Assembly (NCBI RefSeq): GCF_020882245.1 | Contig: NC_083597.1 | Location: 13,984,581-14,048,580 of the forward strand | DNA length: 64,000 nucleotides | From: Rhopalosiphum padi | Taxonomy: Eukaryota; Arthropoda; Insecta; Hemiptera; Aphididae | Direction of reading: 5' to 3' | Shown: positions 22,803 through 34,310 of the stretch, piece after piece | How positions within the stretch are numbered: position 1 is the stretch's first letter | Layout: every line of letters starts with the position of its first letter | Made by a program: the position numbers and the translations under genes | Notes under the pieces: generated by a model | The model's input: the letters and a program-made list of their open reading frames with translations, nothing else | Told to the model about the DNA's origin: nothing | The model's database searches: none

Positions 22803-24737
22803 TCAGTCTTCTTGACATAACTCACATTCAAAATATTTTACTCCAAAATCAATACCTGCACAGGCTGTGTGCGCCCATTTTTTACAGAAATTACAACGTA
22901 TCCATGTCTCATTAGATTTAGAATGTTTGTATAAATCATTACAATAAAGACAAGCAACTTCATCTTCATCATTATCAACATCATCAGCTTCACTTTGAGC
23001 ATCGTTTTCAGTTGGAACATCTAAAAATAATTTGCGATTTACTGGTCTTTTTGATTTTCTAATTACTTTTTCTTGTTTCTTTTTTATATTCTTAATATGT
23101 GGATTCTTCATAACTGCCTGAGTGTTTTTAGATTTGATTTTCATAGACTTTTTTAATTCTTTATCTTTTTTCTCATTTTGTTTTTCTTTTAATTGTTTTA
23201 TGAGTGGACTTTTTGTAAGCACTTGAGTTCCTGTAGATCTATTTTTATTTGATTTTCTAGGGCCAGCAAAGGAACAGCTAGGCAAAGGTGAAATTTTTTG
23301 TATTATTTTAGAAATATTTTCAGTATTTAGGTTTGTTTCTGTGTTTGAACAAGCAGGCATTGGCAAAAGTAATGGAGAAGTCTGAAAATTTGTATCTATG
23401 TCTACAACAGTCACATTATTCACATTATCTTCAGTATCTTCAGTACTTGGAAAAATGACTTCATTTTGTTCCTCAGAAAGTATATTTGTATTATTAGTAG
23501 GTTCTTCAAAATTCAAATTATTTGTTGTCAAACTTGGAGCAAATAAATGATCTGGAAAGATATCTGGGTTATATGGATTTAAACCGCAGGCTTGAAATGA
23601 TGACAAAATATTCTTCATTGTAACTGTTTTTACAAAAGCACGACCAAAAATGTTAGATATTTGATAGAGTCCAACTGTTCGGCCTGCATTAGCCTTTAAC
23701 CAAATTTCTATTTCTTGGTTAAAATATACATCAAGAGGACCAAAAATACCAACATCCAAAGGTTGAAGTCGGTGCGTGCAATGAGGAGGTAGACAAAGTA
23801 AAACAACACCTGACTTTTTAGCAAGTTCAAGTGCATCTACTGTTTTGTGACTTGAATGGCCATCTAGAAGTAATAACACTTTTTCTTCAAGACTAGGTTT
23901 AACATTCCTTATAAAGTGGTTCATCCATTCAATAAATAATTCCCCAGTCATATAACCTGTGTCCTGATACATTTTCAAAGTACCTGGAGGGGCTCCATCG
24001 TACAAATTAGCATTAAATGTTTTTCTGGGAAAAATGAGAGCAGGGGGTACACATTGCCCAGATGAACCTATACAACAAACCACTGTAACATGCTGCCCAC
24101 GTTCGGCACTTGTTAATACACCTACTTGTTTTTTGCCCTTTTGAGCAAATATCTTTGATGGCTTTTGTACCGTTGTCAATGCAGATTCATCCATATTATA
24201 TATTTTTTCAACTGATATGTTTTCATTGCGCATAGTGTCAAAAAAAAGATTAAAAAATTTGTGTACCTGTGGCTTGTTAAAAGCTTGTGCTCTGGCAGCT
24301 GATGTTGGTTCCGGAGAACGTAATGATAGCTGTGGATTTCTTTTACGAAACCCAGCTAACCAGTCCCACCCTGCTTCTCTCTTTTCTTTATTAAAGTTAT
24401 GTGGAATATGAGCTTCTTCGGCAAAATCATAAGCCATTTTCTTTACTTCTTGGACAGTCATTCCAAAAAATCTAGACTCCAAGTTTAAAATATGGTCAAT
24501 CAATTTTTTTTCTACCATAGATGGCAAACAACTTGGTCGACCAAGATGTTTCACTATTCCTTTTGCTATTTTATTTGTATTATGAAAATGACGACGAAGT
24601 GTAGCTTGAGGTATATTGAAATATTTGGAAGCTTTAAGCCACCCCATTTCTTTATTTTGTACAGCCAATATAGCTTTCTTCATACTTTCTTCCGACCATG
24701 TTTGTCGTTTAGTTTTTCTTGCATAGTGGGATACCAT
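22803..24737 (-). CDS. Pogo-like transposase with C-terminal PHD-like finger
   Basis: Cut-and-paste transposase, 644 aa from the ATG at 24737 (the frame extends two codons further to a TTG). Residues ~12-55 form a Psq-type helix-turn-helix (RQTWSEESMKKAI, ASKYFNIPQATLRRH), followed to ~150 by a CENP-B-like second DNA-binding part. The DDE_1 catalytic core holds D183 (YNMDESAL), D292 (LLLLDGHSSHK) and D328 (THRLQPLDVGIFGPL), with 35 residues between the second and third D. Residues ~470-580 are Lys/Ser-rich and disordered. The tail is a C4HC3 zinc finger: CLYC, IRCNFC, HTAC and CELC, spacing of a PHD finger, which could target histone tails or act as a protein contact. No stop or frameshift interrupts it. 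It lies inside perfect TIRs. Close relatives are jerky/tigger-derived host genes, but the intact TIRs make this a transposon gene. Confidence 0.92.
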   Translation of the reverse strand: MVSHYARKTKRQTWSEESMKKAILAVQNKEMGWLKASKYFNIPQATLRRHFHNTNKIAKGIVKHLGRPSCLPSMVEKKLIDHILNLESRFFGMTVQEVKKMAYDFAEEAHIPHNFNKEKREAGWDWLAGFRKRNPQLSLRSPEPTSAARAQAFNKPQVHKFFNLFFDTMRNENISVEKIYNMDESALTTVQKPSKIFAQKGKKQVGVLTSAERGQHVTVVCCIGSSGQCVPPALIFPRKTFNANLYDGAPPGTLKMYQDTGYMTGELFIEWMNHFIRNVKPSLEEKVLLLLDGHSSHKTVDALELAKKSGVVLLCLPPHCTHRLQPLDVGIFGPLDVYFNQEIEIWLKANAGRTVGLYQISNIFGRAFVKTVTMKNILSSFQACGLNPYNPDIFPDHLFAPSLTTNNLNFEEPTNNTNILSEEQNEVIFPSTEDTEDNVNNVTVVDIDTNFQTSPLLLPMPACSNTETNLNTENISKIIQKISPLPSCSFAGPRKSNKNRSTGTQVLTKSPLIKQLKEKQNEKKDKELKKSMKIKSKNTQAVMKNPHIKNIKKKQEKVIRKSKRPVNRKLFLDVPTENDAQSEADDVDNDEDEVACLYCNDLYKHSKSNETWIRCNFCKKWAHTACAGIDFGVKYFECELCQED

Positions 24738-25256
24738 TCTCAACTACAGTGAATAAATTAAAAAACAATTAATTAATATGATAATACCTATAACCATAAT
24801 AATCTATAAGAGCTATAATAAAATTAAAATATAAATAATAGGTAAAAATGTACCTATAGTCATAATATATTATACTATAGGTAAAATGACACACAGCTAT
24901 GTCATTTTGCCTGATACCATACAAGTTTTTTTCAAAGTTTTTATGGTAAAAGTATTATAATAAGCGTAATTATAAAATAATAGTAGTATAGCTTACCTTT
25001 TTATGTTCAACTTCTAGCAAAAAAAAATGAAGGAACATAAAAATTTGTATTTTTATATTAATTTTTAAAAATGATAAAAAAAAAAGTTGATAAGACACAA
25101 AACACATTTTTGTAAACAAATTCTCTGATAAGATCAAAACATGTGGTCACTGTATACAATCATAAGTAGGAGGTTATATGTCAAGTATTTAAAGAGTCTT
25201 TGGTTCCTAAATGTCAATAATTCTAATCAAAACATCAATGTGTCATATTACCCTAA

Positions 25257-25281
25257 TATGTCATATTAAGCCAGTCTCCCC
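25257..25281 (-). repeat. Right terminal inverted repeat of the pogo element
   Basis: Reverse complement begins GGGGAGACTGGCTTAATA and matches the left end perfectly for 25 bases. A further TGTCATATTACCC copy precedes it at 25241-25253. Confidence 0.9.
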
Positions 25282-25434
25282 TACATTGTACACAAAGTCT
25301 AAGTGGTAATGCATTTTTCAACATAGTTAATGTAAATAATAAAAAAATATACATGATTTAGAATTTAAGACAATGATTTTTTTCTAGATTTTAGTTCACT
25401 AAACTTTTGAATTAGATCTGAAATTCAAGTGTGT

Positions 25435-25574
25435 TAGTTACTATTCATTTGCACTCTTGATAGTTTCAAAAAAAAAAAATCGTTAATCGTTAACATGCTT
25501 ACTGCGTCTTCAGCCTCCTTCTTTAATTTATGTTTTGCATAACCACTGAGATAAATGCTTTTTTTCTCAGACAT
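25435..25574 (-). pseudogene. hAT transposase N-terminal remnant
   Basis: From an ATG at 25574 the minus strand reads MSEKKSIYLSGYAKHKLKKE, then AEDAVSM, TINDFFFETIKSANE and a stop. The KxxYLSGxxKxKLKKE pattern is characteristic of the start of zf-MYM/TTF-type hAT transposases common in insect genomes. Nothing convincing continues it before the pogo element at 25283. It is probably a dead copy interrupted or flanked by the pogo insertion. Confidence 0.45.
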
Positions 25575-27195
25575 TTTCAAATTTCAATAGTTTTTGGCAC
25601 ACAATTTGATTTTGAATAATGTTCGGTTACATAAAATACATTGGTTCAATAAATAGATATTATTCCAATAAATTGAGTTATTGAATCGATAAAAATTAAA
25701 ATACGTTTCATAAAGCTATATAAGACCTTATTGAATCAATAAGTTATCGACCGTTAGTATAATTATTAATTACTAATTAATATTATACACACTATTACTA
25801 TTGATTCATTAATCAACATAATAATGAGATAATGAGATATTCGTTTTTATTATTTTTGAATAGAATATTTATTTGGATATAAACTTTCACAAATTAGGAA
25901 GTACTTAATTACTTAAATCTTAAAGTAAACAGTTAAATTGTATTGTATAATGAATAGAAATTATAGAATCGCCTTTTCAGAGCCAGATGACGAATTTACG
26001 ATAATTTTTATTGAAATACCACCGAAAAAGTTTTTATATTAAAATAGATATGACTGATATGAGCCTTTAGTAGAGTATGATGATTCTGATTTTTTATGCC
26101 GATTCAGGTAAGAGATGCAGTGTTTCATGCTTTCATGCAAATTCTGTATCATGGTCCACGGGCATGCTGCATTGCTACGTGTACAGATTACAGACTTAAT
26201 TGGCAGGGTAAGCAAAATTAAAAAATGGACCCCAATACGGCAATACCCCATAAATATAATGTTTGTGGTTCAAGATATAATAAAATACATAATGATTTGT
26301 TCATGAACAAAACGATTCTTAATATTTATCTACCAATAAAATATTTTATTCAACTGACAAAACTAATAAAGCATAATGATTAATGGAGCATTGGAGCCAA
26401 TTAATTATCGGATGATTTTTGTGCAACCGAGCATATGTTACCTAACTTAAATACAAGTCTTTAAAAATCATAAATTGGTTAATAATTTATTAATTTTGGC
26501 AATTTTGCTACAGTAAGCAAAAATCTTAATATTTATACTCTGAAACTTATCTTTTATTTGTGTAATAATTGTGTGTTAAACTGTTAAATATTGATTAGGT
26601 AGTGAGTTTTTATAAATAATAAATATTATGTTCATATGATAGCACGAAGATTGCCTGAAATCTATAAATAGGTAAGTACTATCTTTCTTACTGATAATTA
26701 TTAGTTTGATTAATTTTATTTACTAGTAAAATTAAAATTATTCGTGTATCTAAAACCATTTAACAACATCTTCATATAATTGTATATTATCTTATAATTA
26801 CTTAACTATTTATGTATTTCACTATTTCTTAATACGTATGGACTATAGACCCATATCTAGGTTAAATTATTGAGATTTTTCTGATTTAATATTCAAGCTT
26901 CTATTAGCAGTAAGTTAGTTATAACGGTGTCGGGTGTTGGTACACTAGTAACTTATGGTCTCAAGTACACTTGTACTTCTAGTACGATGGAAAAGGTAAG
27001 TGAAAAAGTGAACCCCAAACACACCCATCGACCGAAATTAATTCCTTTATACGCCAATGTGTCATATTGTATTACTCATTTTTTTATAATTATTGAAATA
27101 AATTATAAACATCGTGTTATACGGCTGACGAGTGTACTAAAAAATATGTTAATTAGTATAATCATAGACTACAGTTCACAAAATAAGTATAGCAA
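25575..27195. other. AT-rich intergenic tract, no gene seen
   Basis: Only short ORFs without family features occur on either strand (for example 26039-26306 and 26927-27250). Codon and residue content look random. No transposon ends could be defined. Confidence 0.4.
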
Positions 27196-27345
27196 GTCTG
27201 TTTCATCCGCCCGCCCCCCAATATTAAAACCTCGGATTTTTTTTCACTAAAAATTAGCATGCAAAAGTTGAAAAGTTAGTGAAAAAAAAATCCGAGATTT
27301 CAATATTGTGTGTGTGTGGGGGGGGGGGGGGCTGGTGAAACGGAC
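27196..27345. mobile_element. 150-bp palindromic MITE with G-run
   Basis: The left half (GTCTGTTTCATCCGCCCGCC, then AATATTAAAACCTCGG, then T8 and CACTAA) is mirrored in the right half (TTAGTGA8TCCGAG, AATATTG, CAGCC-type run, GGTGAAACGGAC). The whole would fold into one hairpin with a ~25-nt loop. The right arm carries an expanded (TG)n and about 15 G. The ends pair GTCTGTTTCA with GTCCGTTTCA. The target duplication is unclear and the superfamily unknown. Confidence 0.65.
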
Positions 27346-27545
27346 GTAAATGTAGCTTCTTACTAAATTTTCATAAAGTAATTATTGATTTACTTTAGGA
27401 TTAGGACGACAGTATATTAGTATAAGATTTTTAATAATATAATAGATAAAACTGAATCCGGACTTTTTGTCCAACTTTTTTTAAAACGGACTTTTTGACC
27501 GATTACCACGTATATATTATTTAGATGTTTACACATCAGAATAAA

Positions 27546-27680
27546 AAAGGTAGATAAGTGGGTAGGTACCATTCTAGTATTCTGATAATCTGATGTGTGT
27601 ACATTAAGTGTCTACTGGGTACTGGCTCATTGTAGTAGGTGTGTTAAATTTGAATTAAATTATGATATAATATCATTGAC
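27546..27680. repeat. Second copy of the dispersed AT-rich repeat
   Basis: Shares AAGTGGGTA near its start and TGTGTTAAATTTGAAT near its end with the repeat at 19915-20700, with divergent sequence between. It is a short, decayed copy without clear borders. Confidence 0.35.
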
Positions 27681-27982
27681 ATTGGCGCACATACGGGCTT
27701 AGCACCCCCGGTTTATTTTGAGCTAAAAATATTATAAAAAGAGTAATTTTGCGTTTATAGAAATAAGTAATGTGTTTGTATTGATAATGCACTAATGCCA
27801 CGGACGTACATGGTACATACTTTATACATAGATTATAATTTATAATACATGTACAATGTACAATATTATAATTACACAGCAACAAACCGGAATGATAGTA
27901 GATTAAAAAAATTTTATAAATATAAAAATAAAAATATGGCTACCGATTTAAATAAAAAGTGGCCTTTTTGGGACACTCTGTA

Positions 27983-28589
27983 CAGTCAAATTTGCTTAAT
28001 TGGGATACATTGAGTGGTGGTGATATATCTGTCCTCATTATCCGGCGGTTCCCAACCCGGGGGGGGAGGGTCTACCACTAATACCACTGTTCCAATAAAC
28101 TGAATTTTAATGTAACAAATACATAATCTACTCGGGACCCTACTTATTTGTCCCCATTAAGAGGACGTCATACCAATATGTGTTGTCTTCATCTTACAAA
28201 CGTATACCTACATGGCAAATTTTTGTTGCGGGTTCCTAGCAGTGGTCAAGTAAAATGTTTAATACTAACCGAGTAACGGGTAAGAGTCGAGTTTTAATTA
28301 TGATATCGAGTACCTACTCAGGTAACGAGTAATAGCTGGGTTACCCGGAACATCTCTACTCAAAAATCATTTAAAAATTAAAATATGGTAAAAAGCCGAC
28401 GAGAAAACACTGATAATCTTCTCCCTTTCTCAATCAAGCTAATTACATAAAATTGATCCTACTGAACAAAAATTTGCCATGTAGGTAAATGTTTGTAAGA
28501 TGAAGACAACACATGCTGGTATGACGTCCTCTTAAGCTGTTGTCCCCATTATTGAGCCGTCCATACTCCCTATTAAGTGGATACTACTG
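27983..28589. mobile_element. 607-bp fold-back element, Tigger/pogo-like, TA target
   Basis: The ends are CAGTCAAATTTGCTTAATTG on the left and, reverse-complemented, CAGTAGTATCCACTTAATAG on the right, flanked by TA on both sides (27981-27982 and 28590-28591). Inner arms pair over ~75 bases, including TAAGAGGACGTCATACCA and ACCTACATGGCAAATTTTTG. The centre (about 28240-28380) carries a repeated CGAGTAACGGGT-like motif. There is no ORF, so it is non-autonomous. A relative lies at 8302-8339. Confidence 0.75.
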
Positions 28590-28591
28590 TA

Positions 28592-30279
28592 TATAGTTTA
28601 TACAAAATTATATTAGTTATTCACTTTTGAGTAATAACATATACATAATAAATCATAATATATGTAGAAGATACAAGTCCCCATAAATATTGTTTTTTTA
28701 ATTATAATAAAATAATTAACATAATTAATAGTTATTCATCACATAATCATTTTGTAAAAATTCCAAGTATCCACTGCTATTCATTTTTTAATTAATACAA
28801 AAAATAAAAATAGTTATTATTAGGGTGAATATTCAATGTGTAAAATCTAAAAAATTGTCATTCAAAAATGTAAAATACTTAATATATATAATAAATGTTA
28901 TTTTATTTGTTGGAAAATATGTAAGAAAAATATTTTAAAAACAATTCAGTAAATTTAGATTTTGAAATAATGAGTTCAATAATAAAATAATCTCATTGTA
29001 AATATAATATTTTTAATCGTGGCCCATTGTACATTTTATGAGTTTTGTGTTTTCATATGAGTGCATATTTATTTATTTCATAAAAATTTAATAAAGAACT
29101 GAAGATATTACAAGCTAGTTATTTTTGCACACAATGTTGTAATACACATGTTACTTCAATAAATTGTTGTAATTATGATGTAATTATATTTTTTGACATT
29201 AATTTTGTTGAACTTTTCTGTTCCCCTTTGTTATCAATATATCATATTGTACAACAATTATAATTTTTAGTTGTTACAACTCATATAGACTAAGAATTTT
29301 TAATAATCATTTTTGACTAAAATAACAGATATAAATTCATGTTACTGGATGCTTGAAAAACTATCAATACTAAAATATAATTTTATTCATTGGGAAAGAT
29401 AATATATTACTAAAAGTAAAGGATGTTAAAATAAATACAATTTTACAATAAATTTGGAATGTATTTGTTAATTATCATTGATAACAGATTACCTAATAAT
29501 ATTTTACAAATATTAAATTTACCAAGTACACTCTAATGGTTTCTTTCATAAGAATTAACCCCTACGTTATTTTATATAATTCATAGACTATAATATAATT
29601 ATAATATAATTAAAAACAACAAAACAATCATTCATGACAAAAAAAACCATAATTGGCTATTCAAAAAAACATTGGCAATAATTATTTGGGTTTTAAGAAA
29701 ATATAAATAGTATTCTTGGGTATTTAGATTATTTATTTATTTTTTTTATATGGCGGGAAACCGTTTTTAAAATGTAATATTTTAATATATTTAAATTTTT
29801 TGTATTGCCTAAAAAATAAAAATAATAAAAATAGTACTGATTCAACTATTTTTTAAATTATTATAGTAGGCAATTTCATAATAAATAATTTATATTTACA
29901 TGATGAGTGTATTTATATCTTTAAATAATGATTAATTGAAACAGAAATGAATTTATAAAATTCACACGGTGTGGTTGATTATTGTCGAATTAAAATTAAA
30001 TTATAAAATAATAGTTCACTTATTGTGAAAGAAATCTACAAGAATGGAATGACGAATAAAATGAATAATAAAAAATTTTTTGATGGTGACACATATGAAC
30101 AACAAGTTTAAACACAAAAAGAATTTTACATCCGTCACCACAGTTTCATTCTATGATGTGCGCTAATTTTACTTAAGCTGGAGTAAACAACAACAATTCA
30201 TTATAATATATATTTTTTTTTTTTTTTACAAACTTTTGTTTTGTTTTTGAATAACGATATATTAATGTGAAAAATACTT
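28592..30279 (-). other. Vha68 3' untranslated region and downstream flank
   Basis: AT-rich sequence downstream of the Vha68 stop on the minus strand. Several minus-strand AATAAA hexamers (plus-strand TTTATT, for example near 29731 and 29070) could serve for polyadenylation. No other gene was seen. Confidence 0.4.
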
Positions 30280-32863
30280 TTAATCCTCCAGATTCCTAAA
30301 AGCTTGCTGGATGTCGTCATATAACTGATCGAAGTCAGCACGGATTTTAGATTCACCGTCTTTAACTGGGTCCTATTAATCAAGACACATTTACTAAAAA
30401 TATTCATATATATATATATAAAAAAAAAAAAATATTTTACCTTAAACTTCATAGAGGATAACTGGTAAAGAATATTGCCCATACTGTCCCTGATTACAGA
30501 CCAAGTTATCTTGTTTTCAGATTGAGCTGTTGACTCGACAACATGACGTGCCATGTCATAAAAAGCAATAGTATTTCGTAACATTCCAACGGTTTTGTAA
30601 AATGGACAAAAACGATCATAAGACGAATAACTAAAAAAATATTCAAAATTATATGAGAATATTATAGCTATAAGCCAAATGAATTACCTGTTTTGTTGTA
30701 AGAAGTCATCTTTCAATAGTTTAGCAACTTCTAATGTAATTTTGTCAGATTCAGCTAGTGATGCTTTACCGACCAACTGCACTATTTCAGATAAATCTTC
30801 TTCTTCTTGTAAAATCTCCTTAACTTTGGTTCTTAGAGGCACGAATTCAGGGAAGTTCTTGTCATAAAAATCGTCCAAAGCTCTTGTATATTTACTAAAA
30901 AAAAAAAAATTATTGTTTAATAATATTCTAAACATAATTGGTAATTTTTATAAATACCTGTATGAAATAAGCCAATTAATGGAAGGAAAGTGTTTACGTT
31001 GAGCCAATTTCTTATCCAGCCCCCAAAACACTTGTACAATACCTAAAGTAGCTGATGTAACCGGATCAGAGAAGTCACCACCTGGAGGACTGACAGCTCC
31101 AACAATACTAACTGACCCTTCTCGTTCAGGGTTACCTAGACATTTTACTCGGCCAGCTCTTTCATAGAAGGAAGCCAAACGAGCACCCAAATATGCAGGA
31201 TAACCACTAATACATAATAAAAACATTTTATTTAAATAAATAAATAGGTAATTATATTTTCTTAATATACCTATCAGCAGGCATTTCAGCAAGACGACCA
31301 GAAATTTCACGCAAAGCTTCAGCCCAACGAGACGTTGAATCAGCCATCATAGACACATTATATCCCATATCTCTGAAGTACTCGGATAAAGTAATACCTA
31401 AAAATTATTTTTATTTTCATATAACATTGAATTAATAAGACAGTCAGTATATAATATAATATTTATTATAGTCATTACCAGTATAGATTGAAGCTTCTCG
31501 AGCAGCTACAGGCATGTTAGAAGTATTAGCAACTAATGCAGTTCTCTTCATGATAGATTCAGTTACACCATCAACTTCAATAGATAATTCTGGGAAATCT
31601 CCTAGTACCTAATTGATAATTATACAATACATACAATTAATTATATGCACATTTCAAATGAAATTATTTTCATAAATATATATATTATATATATAATTTT
31701 ACCTCAGCCATTTCATTACCACGTTCTCCACAACCAACATATATAATAACATCAGAGTTTGAATATTTAGATAAAGCTTGAGATATAACAGTTTTTCCAC
31801 AACCAAAAGCTCCAGGAATGGCAGTTGTTCCACCTTGTACACATCTAAACAGATTCAACAAATATAAATATTATATAAGAAAAATAATAAGTTATAAATA
31901 ATATTTAACATTATTTAACGTACGGAAATAGAGAGTCAAGTACTCGTTGTCCTGTTAAAAGTGGATAATTGGCAGGCAACTTTTCAGTAACTGGGCGTGG
32001 CTGACGTACGGGCCACACTTGCAACATAGTAAATGATGATTTTTCCCCATCAAATTCTGTTTCCAATATAATATCCTAAAAACAAAATAATGACTAAATT
32101 GATGTTCCATAAAAATAAAGTTATAAACTATATTTACATCAACTTTATAGTTTCCTGGTGGAGCTTGAAATACAACTGTCCCCTTAGCTTTAGGTGGCAA
32201 CATTAACTTATGTTTAACCAGAGTATTTTCATGAACAAGACCAAAGAGGTCTCCTCCAGTTATATGGCTTCCAATCTTAATATTGGATGGATTGTAATCC
32301 CAAGTAACACTACGACCTAAAGCAGGTATGTTAACACCCTTGGGAATGTAGATGTTTTGGGTGAGCTCATTAATATCTTTTAACGGCCGTTGAATACCAT
32401 CAAATATACTTCCCAATATGCCAGGTCCTAATTCTACAGAAAGTGGTTTTCCAGTTCTTAACACAGGGTCACCAACAGTAACACCAGACGTATCTTCATA
32501 AACCTAGAATAAATACATTGTATGATTAGAAATGTAATTATTTTAAAAGATAAAAATAATAATTTTAATATTATCAACCTGGATTGTTGCCATGTCACCT
32601 TCTAAACGAATAATTTCCCCAACCAGTTGAAAGTAACCTACACGAACCAGTTCGTACATAGCTGAACCAGACATCTTTTCAGCTGTAACAACTAAAATCA
32701 AAAAACAATGATAAAATAAATAAGTAAAAAATAATATACATAAAAACTCAGATAAATTAATCATAAGTATTAAGTAATTATACTTACCGGGTCCAGACAC
32801 AGCAAACACAAACCCATATTCACTTTCATGGTCTTCATCCTCAAATGTCTTTAACGAAGTCAT
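30280..32863 (-). CDS. Vha68: V-type proton ATPase catalytic subunit A
   Basis: Catalytic, ATP-hydrolysing subunit of the peripheral V1 sector, which drives proton pumping into endosomes, lysosomes and across gut plasma membranes. Eleven coding exons with matching phases: 32863-32788, 32691-32579, 32503-32138, 32075-31924, 31844-31703, 31608-31479, 31397-31271, 31206-30958, 30894-30688, 30630-30441, 30372-30280. They total 614 aa plus TAA, the usual insect length. The Walker A loop GAFGCGKT is at residues 247-254. YVGCGERGNEM, MMADSTSRWAEALREISGRL and the non-homologous insert region (YNPSNIKIGSHITGGDLFG, APPGNYKVD) are all present. The protein begins MTSLKTFEDEDHESEYGFVF and ends DDIQQAFRNLED, both as in other insects. 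Exon 1 has an acceptor at 32881-32882, 17 bases upstream of the ATG, so an untranslated exon precedes it. No defects were found. Confidence 0.97.
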
Positions 32864-34202
32864 TTTCGTACTATTTTTGTCTGAACAATAAAGAAAAGGT
32901 TTAGTAAAATATATATTTATAATATTTGATAAAAATCAATACAAATAATATAAGTTAAATTAATTATGTAGGTAGAAATGTTGTATAGGGCTAACAAGGT
33001 ATTTTAAATTAATTATTTACTCCTAAACTGCTTAATAGATAATATGACAATAACAAACCTATATATATTTATATAACTTCAATATGAACTTAAGAATACA
33101 AACATTTTGTTTTTTTTTTAACATTTTTTACTAACATTTAATATTAATGTAACTATTATATTTTCATGAAAATAATAATTAAAAGGCAATGTAATTATAT
33201 TTATAAATTAAAGTCCAAATTACAAATAACCAGTAGTCAGTAAGTAAATATACATAATTACAAGTACTAAAGATAATATTAAGTATACAAAGTCAAATAT
33301 TCTTTATTAAAATATCAATCTTGTACATGAATCCAATAATACTCATACATAAATAAAATATTTTACCTAATGATCCACAACAAGTTTTAATAGAATTCCA
33401 CATACTTTATAATATATACTAAATTAAAATATGTGTAAATAATATACATTAAACATGAAATTTTAATTTATTAGAAAAATAAATATATATATAAATAATA
33501 TATATACAATGTAACAAGTGGTACATTATGAACTGGGATAGAGAAATAGTTTACACTAAAATATTGTAGTTCAGCTTAAAAAATATTATATAAGTTACAT
33601 GGAGCAACAAGAGTTTATAGATATTAAGATGTAAACCATAAATCACTGTAAATATTTTAACATGTATTTAATCCATTATCTAGGTTCTTGTTATTTACAT
33701 AAAAAATATATTTTTAATAAATTACATAATTTTATTTGTAGTTATAAATATAAATAAATATACTTCAAATATATTTTAGAAGCTCGTGAACAAATAAATC
33801 AGTACTATTAAAGTGTACTCAATTAAACACAATTACCATTTAGTTAATTAATATCCAAAAATAAGGCGGATCCCGCATTAATTAGGTTAGGATTGGCAAT
33901 GAACTAGGAGAAATATTTACACGCATAATTTCGGTATTTAAGATAGGATTTGAGGAAAAATCCAACTTAAAATTTTAATATTTCGTAGTATAGATTTGAG
34001 GGTGTTGGCCGTAGCCACCGTCAACGCCGTCAAAACTGGGAGGGTACCATTAAAGGGTTGATAAGTATTGATAACGGGAGGTTAAAGGGTGCAACGTCAA
34101 AAATATGGATGACTATTGAGTCGGTGTAAACATTCGTACAATTGTATTGAACTAAAAGGAAACATTTTGGTAAAAAAATTAATAATTAAAAATTATACTC
34201 AC

Positions 34203-34310
34203 ATGAATATCTGCACGGGCGTATCCTTTTTCGATTGAAACTTTGAAAGACTACTCCGAAAGCCACAACTCATACAGTGCTGCTACTGGCGGTGAATGGA
34301 GCGACCGCGA
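34203..34310 (-). promoter_or_regulatory. Probable untranslated first exon and promoter of Vha68
   Basis: A strong donor (CAT/GTGAGT on the minus strand, exon edge at 34203) follows a GC-richer stretch, in phase with the need for an upstream exon implied by the splice acceptor before the Vha68 ATG. This gives an intron of about 1.3 kb (32881-34202). The transcription start is probably within or just right of 34260-34330. There is no open frame with a good start in this exon. Confidence 0.5.

Larger units (their letters stand above)
22235..25283 (-). mobile_element. Apparently intact pogo-superfamily (Tc1/mariner) transposon
   Basis: A 3045-bp element (22237-25281) bounded by 25-bp perfect terminal inverted repeats that begin GGGGAGACTGGCTTAATA and flanked by the TA target dinucleotide on both sides (22235-22236 and 25282-25283). 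It carries one long open transposase frame on the minus strand. Subterminal regions contain repeated ATGTCATATTA / ATGTCATTTTACC motifs. Perfect ends and an undamaged ORF argue for recent insertion. The right flank resembles a hAT N-terminal remnant, so it may have landed in an older transposon. Confidence 0.9.

Noticed and set aside
24217..24752. Plus-strand ORFs antisense to the transposase
   Set aside because: They are shadows of the intact transposase frame with no family features.
26927..27250. 107-codon plus-strand ORF
   Set aside because: It runs into the palindromic MITE at 27196, has random-looking composition and no domain.
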